A DNA stretch of 64,000 nucleotides from Deltaproteobacteria bacterium (GTDB lineage Bacteria > JAGRBM01 > JAHCIT01): assembly GCA_026129095.1 (NCBI GenBank), contig JAHCIT010000009.1, forward strand, positions 96,915 through 160,914, read 5' to 3'. Below are positions 26,611-35,456 of the stretch, piece after piece. How positions within the stretch are numbered: the first letter of the stretch is position 1; each line of letters begins with the position of its first letter. Under the pieces are notes generated by a model. It saw only the letters and a program-made list of their open reading frames with translations, was not told the origin of the DNA and made no database searches. Position numbers and translations under genes: made by a program.

Positions 26611-27537
26611 ATGTCTTACCATCTGGACAAGATCAGCGAGAAGAAGGTCCGCCGCTCCGAGCAGACCACGCCGGGCCACTCCGAGAAACTCTGCGCGAAG
26701 GCCGCCTCCGGCAATGCCGACATGGTGATGCTGGACCTTGAGGACGCCTGCGCCGTCTCGCAGAAGGTTGATGCCCGCAAGGTGGTCGGAAAGGCGCTGG
26801 CCGAGAACGACTGGGGCCAGAAGATCCGGGGCTTCCGTGCCAACAACATCCGCACCATCTGGTGCCTTGACGACATCATCGAGGTGCTCACCATCGCCCG
26901 CGATGCCGTGGACGTGATCGTGATTCCCAAGGTGTACGGCCCCGAGGAGATCCACTACTACGACTTCCTGTTCAACCAGCTCGAATACAAGCTCAACATG
27001 AAGAAGCAGGTGAAGTTCGAGGTGCTGATCGAAAGCGCGGCGGCGGCCCTCAAGGCCTATGACATCGCCAAGGCATCGCCCCGCATGGACGCCCTCATCT
27101 TCGGTATCGCCGACTACGCCGGCGACGTGAATGCCCGCGTCATGAAGGGCGACGAGCAGTTCCAGGTATTCCACTGGGCCAAGAGCCAGGTGGTGACCGC
27201 CGCCCGCGCCGCGCTGATCGATTCAATCGACAACGTGACACTGGACTACAAGGATCTGGACCAGGTCCGCAAGGATGCCATCAACGCCCGCAACATGGGG
27301 TTTGACGGCAAGTGGTGCATCCACCCGACACACGTCGAGGTGGTGAACGAGGTGTTCACTCCCTCCGACGAGGAGATCAAGCGGGCCACCGAGATCATCG
27401 GTGCCTACGACAAGGCCGACAAGGAACAGGGCCTCGGCGCGATCACCTTCGGGACCGAGATGGTGGATGCGGCCACCCTGCGCGTGGAACGCTGGAAGCT
27501 TTCCATCGCCAAGCGCGTCGGCAAGATCAGGGCCTGA
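26611..27537 (+). CDS. HpcH/HpaI-family CoA-ester lyase (CitE / malyl-CoA lyase type)
   Basis: The 308 residues form a TIM-barrel lyase of the citrate lyase beta-subunit group. Motifs are VRRSEQTTPGHSEKLCAKAA, VMLDLEDACAV with the metal-binding acidic pair, VIVIPKVYG, VKFEVLIESAAAAL, LIFGIADYAGDVNA and GFDGKWCIHPTHVEVVNEVF. Members cleave or form malyl-CoA, methylmalyl-CoA or citramalyl-CoA with Mg2+. The IHPTH motif is typical of malyl-CoA lyases. With a MeaA-type mutase elsewhere in the window, an ethylmalonyl-CoA-type function is possible but unproven. The 3' end overlaps the converging YfhO-like gene by 11 bases. Confidence 0.87.
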   Translation: MSYHLDKISEKKVRRSEQTTPGHSEKLCAKAASGNADMVMLDLEDACAVSQKVDARKVVGKALAENDWGQKIRGFRANNIRTIWCLDDIIEVLTIARDAVDVIVIPKVYGPEEIHYYDFLFNQLEYKLNMKKQVKFEVLIESAAAALKAYDIAKASPRMDALIFGIADYAGDVNARVMKGDEQFQVFHWAKSQVVTAARAALIDSIDNVTLDYKDLDQVRKDAINARNMGFDGKWCIHPTHVEVVNEVFTPSDEEIKRATEIIGAYDKADKEQGLGAITFGTEMVDAATLRVERWKLSIAKRVGKIRA

Positions 27538-29908
27538 TCCGGTAAAGCGCAAAAACCGCCAAGGCGAGCCAGGCTGCCAGGCTGATGGCGAGCCCTGCCG
27601 TCACTGATGCCGGTTCGAAGCTGAACTCCACCCGGCTTTCGCCGGCCGGAACCCACGCCCCGAGCTGGTAGCCGTTCACCGCCAGCACGGGCTGGCGGAC
27701 GTTGTTTACGTAGGCAACCCACCCCGGATAGTAGTTCTGGCGCAGGACCACCGGCCCCGGTTCCGGCCGTCTTGTGGAAACGACCTTCAGTTCCGGCCTC
27801 CAGGCGAGAATGGTCACCTCGCCGCCTACGGTATCACCCGACACGGCGGGCGGCGGTGCCGGACTGGAGCCGGTGAAACGTCCGATGTATCCGGTGAGTT
27901 CCGGATTCCATTCCGGAGCCGAAACCGCGGCAACAAGGGATGCGGGATCGCCCGGGGTCTGCCATTGTCTCAACGCACGCGCGGCCGGGAGCGTGTTCTC
28001 CAGATAGCACGCACGCGCCGGGAACCGGCTGAACGGCGCCGAGCATACCCATTCTTCGCCCTCCCCGGCCGCAACCGACCGGTCTACAGGCACGATGACC
28101 GCCCGCAGGTTCTCGATCCGGTGACGCCTGCCGGGCGAGATGGTCCGGTTGGCCCGTTCGTGATCGGCCAGCCATGACGAATTGATACCGTCCACAACGC
28201 TGAACGGCGCCAGCATGACTATGTTTCCGCGCAGGGTGTCCCAGCGGTACCGGGTCTCGGCACGCACCGGGTCCGTATCCAGCGAACCCAGTGGCAGATT
28301 GATATAGAGGAGAGGCGGCTCGACGGAAGGATCGGGGAATGCTTCCTGGAGGGCCGGAAGCAGGGCCGGCGCATGGGACACCGATTCGGCGGGAGCCGAC
28401 GGCAGGCTGGATGGCGAAAGCCACAACAGTTCGGCGGACAACACGGCAAGCAGGCACCACATTCCTGCTTTCGGTGCCCAGCGAAGCATCCACAGGGAAA
28501 TCAGCGATACCGCCAGCAGCAGCGCCCCCAGCCGGAAACTGCCCATGACATGCAAGTTAAATGCAGGATTGCCGGGAACACCGGTCAGCTTCGCCAGGGA
28601 TGTGGCCCATCCACCGGAAAGTGCCCCGACTACCGCAAGAACCAGCAGCGCGCCGCTCCAGAGAGCGAAAGCCGTCCGGCCGGGCCGGATATCCGCCCCC
28701 GGTTTCAGCTGCTCCAGCGCCAGCGCGCCTGCCAGCCCCCAGGCAACAAACGCATGGAGCAGCAGCCGCTCCGGGAACCGGAACTGCCCCCATCCGGGAA
28801 GCAATTGCGCCAGCAGGCTGTAAAGGCCCCCATACGAGCCCAGTGAAAGCCAGATAGCGGTTCCCGCCAGTCCCATCAGCCAGGCGATACGCCTGTCCCG
28901 CCGGGCGGCCACCAGTATCCACGGCAGGGCAGCCAGCAATAGCAGCGAGGGGTGGGCCCGGATGAAGTAAACGACGCCCTCATTCGCCGGTGAGCGTGCG
29001 ATGGCCGAAAAATCGGCCTGTACACCAGCTGAAGATGTATCGAAAAGTCCCGGGGCCAGCCATTCCACAAACCTTACCGGGTGCAGTGACCAGGCATCGG
29101 ACAGTCCCGACAGGTTCTGTTCGTGCCGGGACGAGTTCCGGGAGTATTCGAACCCGGGGACGATAACCGCCGCAGAGAGGATCGCTCCGGCAGCCATCGC
29201 GCTGCCGCCTGCCAGAACAGCTTTTCGTTTCGGCCCCGGCGCGACCGCGCACGAAGCCAGGGTCAGCAGCCCCAGCAGGTAGACAAGCTGAATATCCCCT
29301 GTAAAAACGAGGAGCGCAGTCCAGCCCGCCAGTGACGCCGCACGGGACAGCGAAGGAGAACGGCGCAGGGCTATCAGCGATGCGAGCGCCCAGCCCAGCA
29401 GGCTGAACCCGTAGAGAAACTGAAGGGCATAGTGGAGGGACAGCGCCACGGGCGAATAGGCGATGAGCGCCGACCCGGCGGCTGCGACCCCGGGACGGCA
29501 TTCCATCGTCCGAAGAAGCCGGTAGAACCCTGCCTGGGCAAACAGGAAATGCAGGCCAGCGACAAGCCCGTAAATCCAGAACGGATTCAGGTACCCATAG
29601 AACAGATAGAACGGGAACTGGCCCGCATGGAGGATCGAGTTGACCGGATCGGCCCAGAACGGAAGGCCGCCATAAATGTGGTCCACCCACAGGGGCAGTT
29701 CGCCGTTCCGGATGCGGGAGGCCAGCAACATCCGGTACGGCACGTAGTTTTCCAGAACATCGCGGTAGTAAAACACCCGCGTGCCCAGATAGACATCCCG
29801 GAACAGGAACAGGTTCAGCAGGAGCGAAGGAACTGCCGGAATGAGCATCCTCTGCCAGATCCCGCCGCTGGGGGCGTCTTCACCGGAGCAATTCGAGCTG
29901 GCTTGCAA
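27527..29908 (-). CDS. YfhO-like polytopic membrane protein (GT-C-type)
   Basis: The 793 residues contain about twelve transmembrane helices. The first loop reads YRDVLENYVPYR and GELPLWVDHIYGGLPFWADP, with the Asp-rich luminal motif of YfhO / GT-C glycosyltransferases. The C-terminal soluble part ends with LRQNYYPGWVAYVNNVRQP and VPAGESRVEFSFEP before a final helix, as in the YfhO family. Family members attach sugars, from polyprenyl-phosphate donors, to teichoic acids or lipids. No dedicated substrate genes are adjacent. It probably forms a transcript with the upstream haem-protein gene, 15 bases away. Confidence 0.8.
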   Translation of the reverse strand: MQASSNCSGEDAPSGGIWQRMLIPAVPSLLLNLFLFRDVYLGTRVFYYRDVLENYVPYRMLLASRIRNGELPLWVDHIYGGLPFWADPVNSILHAGQFPFYLFYGYLNPFWIYGLVAGLHFLFAQAGFYRLLRTMECRPGVAAAGSALIAYSPVALSLHYALQFLYGFSLLGWALASLIALRRSPSLSRAASLAGWTALLVFTGDIQLVYLLGLLTLASCAVAPGPKRKAVLAGGSAMAAGAILSAAVIVPGFEYSRNSSRHEQNLSGLSDAWSLHPVRFVEWLAPGLFDTSSAGVQADFSAIARSPANEGVVYFIRAHPSLLLLAALPWILVAARRDRRIAWLMGLAGTAIWLSLGSYGGLYSLLAQLLPGWGQFRFPERLLLHAFVAWGLAGALALEQLKPGADIRPGRTAFALWSGALLVLAVVGALSGGWATSLAKLTGVPGNPAFNLHVMGSFRLGALLLAVSLISLWMLRWAPKAGMWCLLAVLSAELLWLSPSSLPSAPAESVSHAPALLPALQEAFPDPSVEPPLLYINLPLGSLDTDPVRAETRYRWDTLRGNIVMLAPFSVVDGINSSWLADHERANRTISPGRRHRIENLRAVIVPVDRSVAAGEGEEWVCSAPFSRFPARACYLENTLPAARALRQWQTPGDPASLVAAVSAPEWNPELTGYIGRFTGSSPAPPPAVSGDTVGGEVTILAWRPELKVVSTRRPEPGPVVLRQNYYPGWVAYVNNVRQPVLAVNGYQLGAWVPAGESRVEFSFEPASVTAGLAISLAAWLALAVFALYRIRP

Positions 29909-29923
29909 AATGGTCGCGCCCGC

Positions 29924-30517
29924 CTATTTCCCCTTCACTTCCACCCAGAAAAATCCGCGAAAATCCCCTTCGGCAAACCCGGTCGCCCGGTCGTCGGGAT
30001 AGCGGGCCGCAATCGCCTCCCTCACCGAAACATCCACACTCGCACCATGACAGGTTAGGCAGAATCCCTGCACGCCGATCGGCTTCAGAAGCCCTGCGCC
30101 CTTCTCCAGCCGGATGGCAACGGGTTTCACCTGAGCGGCCTTCCTGCCGGCCGCCGCATCCAGATGGGGCTTCACCCAGTCCCGCGGAGCGTTCTTCGGA
30201 TTGCGGATCTTGTGGCTGGTCCGGCCGATCTCAACGCCGAACTCCAGTGCAACAGTCGAAGCCAGTTCGCCTGCCTCGCGGCTGCACACATCCACCGCCG
30301 CCGGGGCCCCGCCCTCCCCGAAGGCCGCCGTCAGGCGCGCCATGAGCCGCTGGGCAAGTGCCTGCGAGGCCTTGTCAGCCTGGGTAACCAGGGGTTTCAG
30401 ATCGTCCGGCGCATCGGTAGGAAGCCATGCTTCTCCGGCGCTCAACCGGACGGCCGCAGCGGCCAGCAGGCAGACCGACCCCGTCAGCATGAAGCGCAAC
30501 CGTATTTTCCCGGTCAT
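29924..30517 (-). CDS. DUF3365 (Tll0287-like) haem-binding protein
   Basis: The 197 residues have a signal peptide ending near LSAGEA and a helical PAS-like body with AVDVCSREAGELAS and EIGRTSHKIRNPKNAPRDWV. A single c-type haem site, CLTCHG, lies near residue 152. The FFWVEVKGK end is typical of the Tll0287 family. A good ribosome-binding site (AGGAGG) precedes ATG 30517. These periplasmic proteins are thought to sense redox state or gases, but no partner kinase is present. It probably shares a transcript with the YfhO-like gene. Confidence 0.82.
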   Translation of the reverse strand: MTGKIRLRFMLTGSVCLLAAAAVRLSAGEAWLPTDAPDDLKPLVTQADKASQALAQRLMARLTAAFGEGGAPAAVDVCSREAGELASTVALEFGVEIGRTSHKIRNPKNAPRDWVKPHLDAAAGRKAAQVKPVAIRLEKGAGLLKPIGVQGFCLTCHGASVDVSVREAIAARYPDDRATGFAEGDFRGFFWVEVKGK

Positions 30518-30763
30518 AGGGAAATCCTCCTCATATCCACGAGATCGCCCTGTTTACTGCCAATCATAACCACACAGGCTGTACCAGGACTACGGCATCA
30601 TTTTAGACTGGAAAAAATATCTCCTGATTTTCCAAGTAATTTTAAATAGTTATAGATAGATTTTAGACTCAAGTATAAAATTATATTGCAATACATCAAT
30701 GGTTTCATAATATGGGCCCCGGCAGATCCACATTGTGCTGCCAGAAATACCACAGGGGTTATC
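30518..30763 (+). promoter_or_regulatory. AT-rich divergent intergenic region with 10-bp direct repeats
   Basis: This 246-base gap between divergent genes is much more AT-rich than its surroundings from 30600 on. ATTTTAGACT occurs at 30600-30609 and again at 30660-30669, exactly 60 bases apart. A rightward promoter may be TTGCAA (30686-30691), 16 bases, TAATAT (30708-30713), about 50 bases before the diiron gene. The repeats could be binding sites for a regulator. No open frame of substance is present. Confidence 0.4.
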
Positions 30764-31681
30764 ATGAAAAACACCTTCAAAGCGCTCCCGAAAGCCGAAC
30801 GTGAAAAGGTCAGAACGGTTTACATCCAGTACCTGAAGGAACGGAACGGCAAGCCGGATTTCGAGGCCCACACCTCCGCGCTGCGTGACGAGTTTTTCCG
30901 GGTTCTGGATTCCAATCCGACCCTGGTTTCCGCCAGGGGCCGGCTCAATCAGGAAGTGTTCACGCGCAACCAGCGGCGCGGAAGCCCGGAACCGGGCCTC
31001 GATCGCCGCACCCTGTGGGCCGTATGCGCGGCCAATGCAAACCTGACCGAAGACTACGGCGTCAAATACGGTTTTGAAGTGAAGCCGATGAAGGATCCCG
31101 AATACCCCTATTCCTGGGTCCAGATCGAGGAAAACTATCACACGCGGTTGCTCGCCGACTGCGTAAGGACGCTCGGCGTCCAGATGGAAATCATTCCACC
31201 CAAGCTCGGAACCCGGATGCTCCTGAACGTACTTGTGCAGCTTCCCTACTATTTCTCCAACATCCTGATTCTTTGCGCCGAGGCCATTGGGCTCGTCGTG
31301 TTCAAGGGGCTCCAGCTCAAGGCCAGAGAACTGTTCGCCGACGAACCGGAAGCCCTCAAGCGGATCGACTCCCTTTTCGACCAGATCATCATTGATGAAA
31401 TCGGTCACGTGCGCTGGGTCCACAGCCAGATGGGGCAGTTCCGCCTGAGCTTCACCAGGGCCATCATTCCCTGGATCGCCCGCGCTTTCCTCCGTGACCT
31501 TCCCGACGTGGTGGAACTGCTCGGCAAGGACTGGATCATGAGCGAGGTCAGGAAAACCGCCGAAACCGGCATTATCGTCATGGACGACGGCCGGGTGCAT
31601 CCGCTGGACGTGATGCTCGGAAACGCCAAGGGCGAATCCCGGCAGCTCCAGTCGTTAATGACACTCGCACCGGCCGCCTGA
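30764..31681 (+). CDS. Putative ferritin-like diiron protein
   Basis: I choose ATG 30764, after CAGGGG, giving 305 residues; the frame is open from 30686. Helical segments carry two carboxylate-histidine motifs: QIEENYHTRLL near residue 120 and IIDEIGHVRWVHSQM near residue 210. These are the ExxH pairs of ferritin-like diiron oxygenases. A hydrophobic stretch between them (YYFSNILILCAEAIGLVVF) is probably a buried helix. A long antisense frame over the same bases is a shadow. Known relatives hydroxylate or N-oxygenate small metabolites, but no substrate can be named. It is monocistronic behind an AT-rich promoter region. Confidence 0.6.
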   Translation: MKNTFKALPKAEREKVRTVYIQYLKERNGKPDFEAHTSALRDEFFRVLDSNPTLVSARGRLNQEVFTRNQRRGSPEPGLDRRTLWAVCAANANLTEDYGVKYGFEVKPMKDPEYPYSWVQIEENYHTRLLADCVRTLGVQMEIIPPKLGTRMLLNVLVQLPYYFSNILILCAEAIGLVVFKGLQLKARELFADEPEALKRIDSLFDQIIIDEIGHVRWVHSQMGQFRLSFTRAIIPWIARAFLRDLPDVVELLGKDWIMSEVRKTAETGIIVMDDGRVHPLDVMLGNAKGESRQLQSLMTLAPAA

Positions 31682-31758
31682 TCGCAGAAAGATAACGGAC
31701 GGAATACCCCGCGCTTTTTCTGTTCCCATCCTGCCGGGCCTGATAGAATGCTGGCCGT

Positions 31759-32592
31759 ATGCAGGCTCCCTCCCACCGGCGCCTTCGGCTTCCCGTGACG
31801 GTCCTTGCCTTCATGACGGCCGTCTCGGTGGCTCCCCCGGCGATGACCAGCGAGCGCGCCGCGCCGGACCGTCCGTGGGAAGAACTTGAGCCGGGCCTCC
31901 ACTACCGGCAGGACCGGCTGCCACCGGCTGCGGAAGGGCTGCCGATTACCCTGTACATGATCCGGGCCGATCTGGGCCGGTTTGCTGCCGCGGTGCGGGC
32001 CGCGCCCCCCTCCCGGCTGCGGGTTCCCCTGAAATCCCTCGAACAGGACGGCGACATCGCGATTATCAACGGCGGGTACTTCGAGGCCGATGGCCGCCCA
32101 TCCGGCCTCGTGCGAAGCGCCGGGCAGACCCACGCAAAGATCTGGGGCGGCGGGAGCGGCGCCCTGCTTCTGTGGGGGCCCAAGGCGTCGATCATCTTCA
32201 AACGCGATTACCCGAAGGAAAATGAGCCCCCGCATGCACTTCAGGCCGGACCCGTCATGGTGGAACCGGACGGACTGCCGGGCATCAGGTCAAGATCGGG
32301 AAAAAGAGAGCGGCGGACGTTCGTTGCCCTTCTCAATGAAAAGACTGCCGTTTTAGGGGCCTCATCCGGTCCGATTGACCTGTACGATCTCGCCGAGCAC
32401 CTGAGAACTGCTGTTGGAGTCCGGAGCGCACTTAATCTGGACGGCGGACCGTCTGCGGGTTTTTACCTGCGGCATCCGGTTAAATCAGTAGTTATAGAAC
32501 CCGATTCCGCCATCCCCAATGCCATCGTCATCACCCGGCAGGATTCGGCTGCACAATCGCAACTGTACGAGCCCGAATCGCTCCGGCCTTGA
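31759..32592 (+). CDS. Phosphodiester glycosidase (NAGPA/DUF2233) family exported protein
   Basis: The 277 residues have an N-terminal signal (LPVTVLAFMTAVSVAPPAMTS). The conserved NAGPA motifs are DIAIINGGYFEADGRP, HALQAGPVMVEPDG, RRTFVALLNEK and ALNLDGGPSAGFYL. The family includes the lysosomal uncovering enzyme and bacterial spore or exopolysaccharide proteins, and cleaves phosphodiester-linked sugars. A periplasmic location is likely. The leu leader promoter begins at 32589, overlapping the stop codon of this gene. Confidence 0.83.
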   Translation: MQAPSHRRLRLPVTVLAFMTAVSVAPPAMTSERAAPDRPWEELEPGLHYRQDRLPPAAEGLPITLYMIRADLGRFAAAVRAAPPSRLRVPLKSLEQDGDIAIINGGYFEADGRPSGLVRSAGQTHAKIWGGGSGALLLWGPKASIIFKRDYPKENEPPHALQAGPVMVEPDGLPGIRSRSGKRERRTFVALLNEKTAVLGASSGPIDLYDLAEHLRTAVGVRSALNLDGGPSAGFYLRHPVKSVVIEPDSAIPNAIVITRQDSAAQSQLYEPESLRP

Positions 32593-32617
32593 CCGTCCCC
32601 GGCACAGGCCATATCAT
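32589..32617 (+). promoter_or_regulatory. Promoter of the leuA leader (sigma70-like)
   Basis: TTGACC (32589-32594), 17 bases, TATCAT (32612-32617): each hexamer differs from consensus by one base and the spacing is ideal. Transcription would start near 32624-32626, almost on the ATG of the leader ORF. It is among the best sigma70 matches I saw in the window. Confidence 0.72.
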
Positions 32618-32625
32618 TGCCTTTG

Positions 32626-32703
32626 ATGATGCGTTCTTCCGACATGCTGCTTGCCGGGCTTCTTGGCCTCCTCCTTAGCGGGGCCGGGAACCTGCGCGCA
32701 TGA
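32626..32703 (+). CDS. leuL: Leucine-rich leader peptide of the leuA attenuator
   Basis: The 25 codons open with ATG ATG. Residues 8-17 read LLAGLLGLLL: seven leucines in ten codons, using CTG, CTT and CTC, with an eighth Leu at 23. It starts at the predicted transcription start, so it would be translated leaderless or nearly so; no Shine-Dalgarno is visible. The stop at 32701-32703 lies beyond segment 2 of the attenuator. The peptide could also be read as a short hydrophobic signal sequence. Position directly before a terminator and leuA makes the regulatory reading stronger. Confidence 0.65.
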   Translation: MMRSSDMLLAGLLGLLLSGAGNLRA

Positions 32704-32787
32704 AGGGCAAGATCACCAGAACCTAAAGCCCGGAACGCACCAGCAGGAACCCCGGCCTCCCCCAAGGAGACCGGGGATTTTCATTTT
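32665..32787 (+). terminator. leuA transcription attenuator (alternative stems and terminator)
   Basis: The terminator stem is CCCCGG-C-CTCC (32750-32760) with GGAG-A-CCGGGG (32766-32776), followed by ATTTTCATTTT. Segment GGGGCCGGG (32680-32688) can pair with CCCGGCCTC (32751-32759; one G-U), destroying the terminator. The same segment can pair instead with GGCCTC (32665-32670), inside the Leu codons. Stalling at scarce Leu-tRNA would mask 32665-32670 and favour the antiterminator. Ribosomes reaching the stop would cover the middle segment and allow termination. This is the classical leu attenuation logic. Confidence 0.68.
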
Positions 32788-32852
32788 CGGGAGCCGTAAA
32801 CTATCCCCCGCCGCAGACCGGCCGGGGGCGGAAACAGAGAGACAGGAAACAC

Positions 32853-34400
32853 ATGAGCGATCCGGCATCCAAAAACCGCGTCTACATTTTCGATACCACC
32901 CTGCGGGATGGCGAGCAGTCGCCTGGCTGTTCCATGAACACCCAGGAAAAACTGCTCATGGCGCAGCAGCTCGCGAGACTGAATGTGGACATCATCGAGG
33001 CCGGGTTCGCCATCGCCAGCCAGGGAGATTTCGAGGCCGTGCGCGAAGTGGCCCGCACGGTGAAGGGTCCCCGGATCATGAGCCTGGCGAGGACCGACTT
33101 CGCCGACATTGACCGGGCGGCCGAGGCGGTCAAGCATTCCGACCGGTGTGGCATCCATACGTTCATCGCCACAAGCGACATCCATCTCAAATACAAGCTC
33201 CGCAAGACCCGCGAGGAAGTCATCACCGCCGCCGCCCGGGCGGTAGAACGCGCCCGTTCTCACGTGGAATGGGTGGAGTTTTCCGCCGAGGACTCGACGC
33301 GGTCGGACCCCGAGTTCATGTGCAAGGTACTTCAGGCTGCCGTGGAGGCCGGGGCCACCGTCCTGAACATTCCCGACACGGTCGGTTACACGATGCCCCA
33401 TGAGTATTTCGATCTCATCACCACGATCCGCAAGGAAGTCCGCGGCGTCGACAACTGCATCATCAGCGTCCACTGCCACAACGATCTCGGGCTGGCGGTG
33501 GCCAATTCGCTGGCGGCGGTACGCGCCGGCGCCAGGCAGGTGGAATGCACGGTGAATGGCATCGGCGAGCGGGCCGGGAATGCCGCAATGGAGGAGGTCG
33601 TCATGGGCCTCCGGGTCCGGCATGACATCATGCCCTATGAAACCGGCATCGTGACCGAGCAGATCTACCCCTCGTCCCGGCTGCTTTCGACCCTGACCGG
33701 AACCTACGTCCAGCCGAACAAGGCCGTAGTGGGCGCCAATGCCTTCGCCCATGAGGCCGGCATCCATCAGGATGGCGTCCTCAAGCAGAAGATCACCTAC
33801 GAGATCATGACCCCAGAGTCGGTGGGCATCCCCACCAACAAGCTGGTGCTCGGCAAGCACTCGGGCCGCCATGCCTTCCGTGACCGGCTGGAGCACCTGG
33901 GCTTCCACCTGTCGGATGAGGAGGTCCAGAAAGCCTTCACCCGGTTCAAAAACCTCGCCGACCTGAAGAAGGTCGTCTATGACGAGGACATCGAGGCGAT
34001 CGTGACCGGCGAACTGATCGGGGCTGACGACCGCATACGGCTCAGGGCCCTGAACGTCTCGTCCGGAACCGAACTCCGGCCGAATGCCACCGTCACGGTG
34101 GAGATCGAGGGTCAGGCCCAGACTGCCGCCGCCTTCGGCGACGGACCCGTGGACGCGGCGCTGAATGCCATCCGGCAGATCACCGGAACGACCGCCACGG
34201 TAAAATCATACGTCGTGCAGGCCATTACCGGCGGCACTGACGCACAGGGCGACGTGTCGGTTACGCTTGAGGGCGACGGGAAAGTGGTGCGCGGTTCGGG
34301 GACCGACCCCGATATCGTCGTCGCCAGCGCCAAGGCCTATATACAGGCGCTGAACCACCTCGCCGTCCGGAGCCAGCGCCGGATTCACGCCCAGGGATAG
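32853..34400 (+). CDS. leuA: 2-isopropylmalate synthase
   Basis: The 515 residues have the DRE-TIM catalytic barrel: [18 protein letters not shown] with the metal Asp, [25 protein letters not shown] with the HxH metal site, and [28 protein letters not shown] and [10 protein letters not shown] follow. The C-terminal 130 residues form the leucine-sensing LeuA dimer domain. It condenses acetyl-CoA with 2-ketoisovalerate, the first step of leucine synthesis. Homocitrate or citramalate synthases are the main alternatives. The full-length regulatory domain and motif set favour LeuA, and the Leu-rich leader upstream supports this independently. Confidence 0.94.
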   Translation: MSDPASKNRVYIFDTTLRDGEQSPGCSMNTQEKLLMAQQLARLNVDIIEAGFAIASQGDFEAVREVARTVKGPRIMSLARTDFADIDRAAEAVKHSDRCGIHTFIATSDIHLKYKLRKTREEVITAAARAVERARSHVEWVEFSAEDSTRSDPEFMCKVLQAAVEAGATVLNIPDTVGYTMPHEYFDLITTIRKEVRGVDNCIISVHCHNDLGLAVANSLAAVRAGARQVECTVNGIGERAGNAAMEEVVMGLRVRHDIMPYETGIVTEQIYPSSRLLSTLTGTYVQPNKAVVGANAFAHEAGIHQDGVLKQKITYEIMTPESVGIPTNKLVLGKHSGRHAFRDRLEHLGFHLSDEEVQKAFTRFKNLADLKKVVYDEDIEAIVTGELIGADDRIRLRALNVSSGTELRPNATVTVEIEGQAQTAAAFGDGPVDAALNAIRQITGTTATVKSYVVQAITGGTDAQGDVSVTLEGDGKVVRGSGTDPDIVVASAKAYIQALNHLAVRSQRRIHAQG

Positions 34401-34425
34401 AGTGGCGGGACAGCAGCCACTATCC
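34395..34425 (+). terminator. Possible leuA terminator overlapping the stop codon
   Basis: GGAT-AG-AGTGGC (34395-34406) and GCCACT-ATCC (34416-34425) pair as a 10-bp stem with a two-base bulge. CGAACTTCTTTCC follows, which is a poor T-run. The stem begins inside the last codons of leuA. Confidence 0.4.
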
Positions 34426-34562
34426 CGAACTTCTTTCCGGATTCCGCTGTTGTATCACCGCGATACACCAGCGTTTGCCGCTATTTGCAACTCCGGAGAT
34501 TCGTTATAAATAGAAGCCGGACAGGGCGCATCGTCCTGCGCACGTCCGGGGTTCAGCAGGCA

Positions 34563-35330
34563 TTGAGAATCATTGACATCTATTCGATCAAGGGCGGAGT
34601 CGGAAAGACCGCCTCCTCGATGAATCTGGCGGGAGAACTGGCTGCCCTGGGGAAACGCGTCCTGCTTGCCGACCTCGACCCGCTGGGGGCCTCCATCCTT
34701 GGCCTGATGCCAGCCAAGACCCGGGCCTCAAAACCCGAGACGGCGAAGCCAGGAGCCCTTGCCGCCAGTGTGCAGGTTTCCTCGGTCCCCAACCTCTCCA
34801 CCATCTACCTGGGCGGTATCGCTGCCGAGAAGTTTCCGGACGAATCGACACTGGCTGGCTTGGGACCGGAGTTCCGTGAACTGGCAGGTCATTACGACGT
34901 GACGGTTTTGGACTCGCCCCCCGCCGGCGGTCCCTGGGTCAGATGGGGAATGAAGGTATCCCATTCCGTCGCCGCCATCGTGCAGAGTGAGCCGCTCGCC
35001 TTCCGCATCCTGCCGCAACTGCTGGAGCAGATCCGCGAAGCCCGTGGCGACAGTGTCACCCCGTATGTCGAAGGACTGCTGCTGACCATGGTCGGGACCA
35101 GCAATGATCTCACGGCCCGGATCGCCGCGTACGCACAGAAACGCTATCCCAAGGCAGTATTCCGGACGACCATCCCCCGCGATCCGGTCATTCCGGAAGC
35201 CAACTACTACGGCCAGACCGCCTCGGGCCAGAACCCCGACAGCCCGGCCGCCCTCGCCTACAAGGCCTGGGCTGCGGAGGTGATGGAACGCTGGGCCCGC
35301 ACCGACAAGCTGGTTCTGGAAAACGGCTGA
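34563..35330 (+). CDS. ParA/MinD-type ATPase
   Basis: Using TTG 34563 the protein has 256 residues beginning RIIDIYSIKGGVGKTASSMNLA. This is the deviant Walker A, with signature lysine K10 and K15. VLLADLDPLGASILGL is the Walker A' region, and YDVTVLDSPPAGG is Walker B. The frame is open from TTG 34485, so the start is uncertain; AGCAGG precedes the chosen one. Such ATPases dimerise on ATP and position DNA, chromosomes, chemoreceptors or carboxysomes. No parB is adjacent. The two following genes, one of them also ParA-related, form the apparent operon. Confidence 0.82.
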   Translation: MRIIDIYSIKGGVGKTASSMNLAGELAALGKRVLLADLDPLGASILGLMPAKTRASKPETAKPGALAASVQVSSVPNLSTIYLGGIAAEKFPDESTLAGLGPEFRELAGHYDVTVLDSPPAGGPWVRWGMKVSHSVAAIVQSEPLAFRILPQLLEQIREARGDSVTPYVEGLLLTMVGTSNDLTARIAAYAQKRYPKAVFRTTIPRDPVIPEANYYGQTASGQNPDSPAALAYKAWAAEVMERWARTDKLVLENG

Positions 35331-35456
35331 TCGTTTCGTTTCTTTACATTCCAGCCCACTTTTCACCTGACAGAAATTGCAGTTGACGCTGGACTCGCTC
35401 CCCGGCAGCATCGACAATTGGCCATTCGGGTTCGGGGCGTCGGGAAGGAGAGGACT

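Noticed and set aside
30650..31600. Long antisense open frame opposite the diiron gene
   Set aside because: It has no recognisable motif. The opposite strand has conserved-looking EExxH/DExxH motifs and a proper ribosome-binding site, and the antisense frame follows the GC-rich third positions of the real gene.
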